A DNA stretch of 6,381 nucleotides from Candidatus Omnitrophota bacterium (GTDB lineage Bacteria; Omnitrophota; Koll11; Duberdicusellales; 4484-171). Both the position numbers and the translations under genes were made by a program. The notes below the pieces were generated by a model. The model was not told the origin of the DNA and did not search any database. It worked only from the letters and a program-made list of their open reading frames with translations. This document shows, one piece after another, positions 6,143-6,381 of this stretch (its first letter is position 1; each line of letters starts with the position of its first letter). The stretch covers positions 1 to 6,381 of the forward strand of contig JAUYCY010000025.1 in NCBI GenBank assembly GCA_030692055.1, in the 5' to 3' direction.

Positions 6143-6241
6143 ATTGTCCTACTAACTAATAAATCCGAAGCACGAATTTCGAAATCCGAAACAAATCCTA
6201 ATTTTAAAATTTTCCAATGCTCAAACATTTTTCTTGATTGG
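6143..6241 (-). other. Leader of the fusion gene with AAATCCGAA repeats
   Basis: This 99-bp stretch lies between the right terminal repeat and the fusion start codon. It holds the ribosome site TAGGA (6147-6151) and two copies of AAATCCGAA (6161-6169 and 6182-6190) exactly 21 bases apart, with TTCGAA between them and a related ACAAATCC at 6191-6198. The rest, around 6201-6240, is AT-rich. I found no -35/-10 pair good enough to name as the promoter, which may lie here or beyond the window. Confidence 0.6.
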
Positions 6242-6262
6242 TTTATTCTCTCTCGGCGAATA

Positions 6263-6282
6263 CCCCGTGGCTTGCCACGGGG
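6263..6282 (-). repeat. REP-like hairpin B, right copy
   Basis: Inverted copy of the hairpin at 100-119, carried within the right terminal repeat. It has perfect 9-bp arms, with TT as the loop when read on the plus strand. Confidence 0.85.
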
Positions 6283-6361
6283 ATGAAGCCGAAATCGTAA
6301 ACGTAGTTGACCTCATTCCAAGGCAATGAATGAACCAGTGATAATATTAGTATAGAACATA

Positions 6362-6381
6362 CTCCGCGGCTTGCCGCGGAG
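6362..6381 (-). repeat. REP-like hairpin A, right copy
   Basis: Inverted copy of the hairpin at 1-20, forming the last 20 bases of the window. A perfect palindrome at each extreme edge means the window ends in foldable sequence on both sides. Confidence 0.85.

Larger units (their letters stand above)
6242..6381 (-). repeat. Right terminal inverted repeat (140 bp)
   Basis: Exact inverted copy of bases 1-140, ending at the last base of the window. It begins 99 bases upstream of the start codon of the fusion ATPase gene, so it could carry upstream signals for that gene, although I see no convincing promoter in it. It contains the mirror copies of the two hairpins, at 6263-6282 and 6362-6381. 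Confidence 0.95.

Noticed and set aside
1..6381. CRISPR array, tRNA or rRNA genes
   Set aside because: No regularly spaced repeats with spacers and no tRNA- or rRNA-like sequence were seen; the short repeats present are palindromic and too few.

Overview
The window is 6381 bp of moderately AT-rich bacterial DNA with four protein-coding genes, all on the minus strand. It is closed at both edges by a perfect 140-bp inverted repeat. The genes suggest a Gram-negative bacterium with a Tad/Flp-type pilus. The palindromic intergenic repeats and the fused Tad ATPase remind me of uncultivated lineages such as Candidatus Omnitrophota, but the window holds no taxonomic marker and this is only a guess.

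Layout in the direction of transcription (right to left): (1) Right terminal repeat, 6242-6381. (2) A short leader with AAATCCGAA repeats. (3) A 722-codon fusion gene (3974-6142) joining a CpaE/TadZ-like MinD/ParA ATPase to a CpaF/TadA secretion ATPase. (4) A 93-bp gap filled with GATTACAC-type repeats. (5) A second, stand-alone CpaF-type ATPase (2789-3880). (6) A mobile-looking block at 241-2760. It carries a REP-associated Y1 tyrosine transposase (RAYT, 1797-2690) and an unrecognised gene with weak DDE-transposase resemblance (339-1754). A 37-bp palindrome occurs at both of its ends and again between the two genes. (7) A gene-free stretch with a GCGGCCGC inverted repeat. (8) Left terminal repeat, 1-140.

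The two pilus genes probably form one transcription unit for pilus assembly: a positioning ATPase tied to one motor, followed by a second motor. The TadB/TadC platform genes that would often follow are absent, and the transposase block occupies the downstream side. The outer palindromes extend to a 42-bp near-perfect inverted repeat, so the RAYT and its companion may be a single element that inserted or settled behind the pilus genes.

The main points for follow-up are the exact 140-bp terminal repeats containing two hairpins with compensatory base changes, the CpaE-CpaF fusion beside a second CpaF, and the two-gene palindrome-bounded element. The window may be a contig whose ends were set by a repeat, so the biological status of the terminal repeat cannot be settled here.
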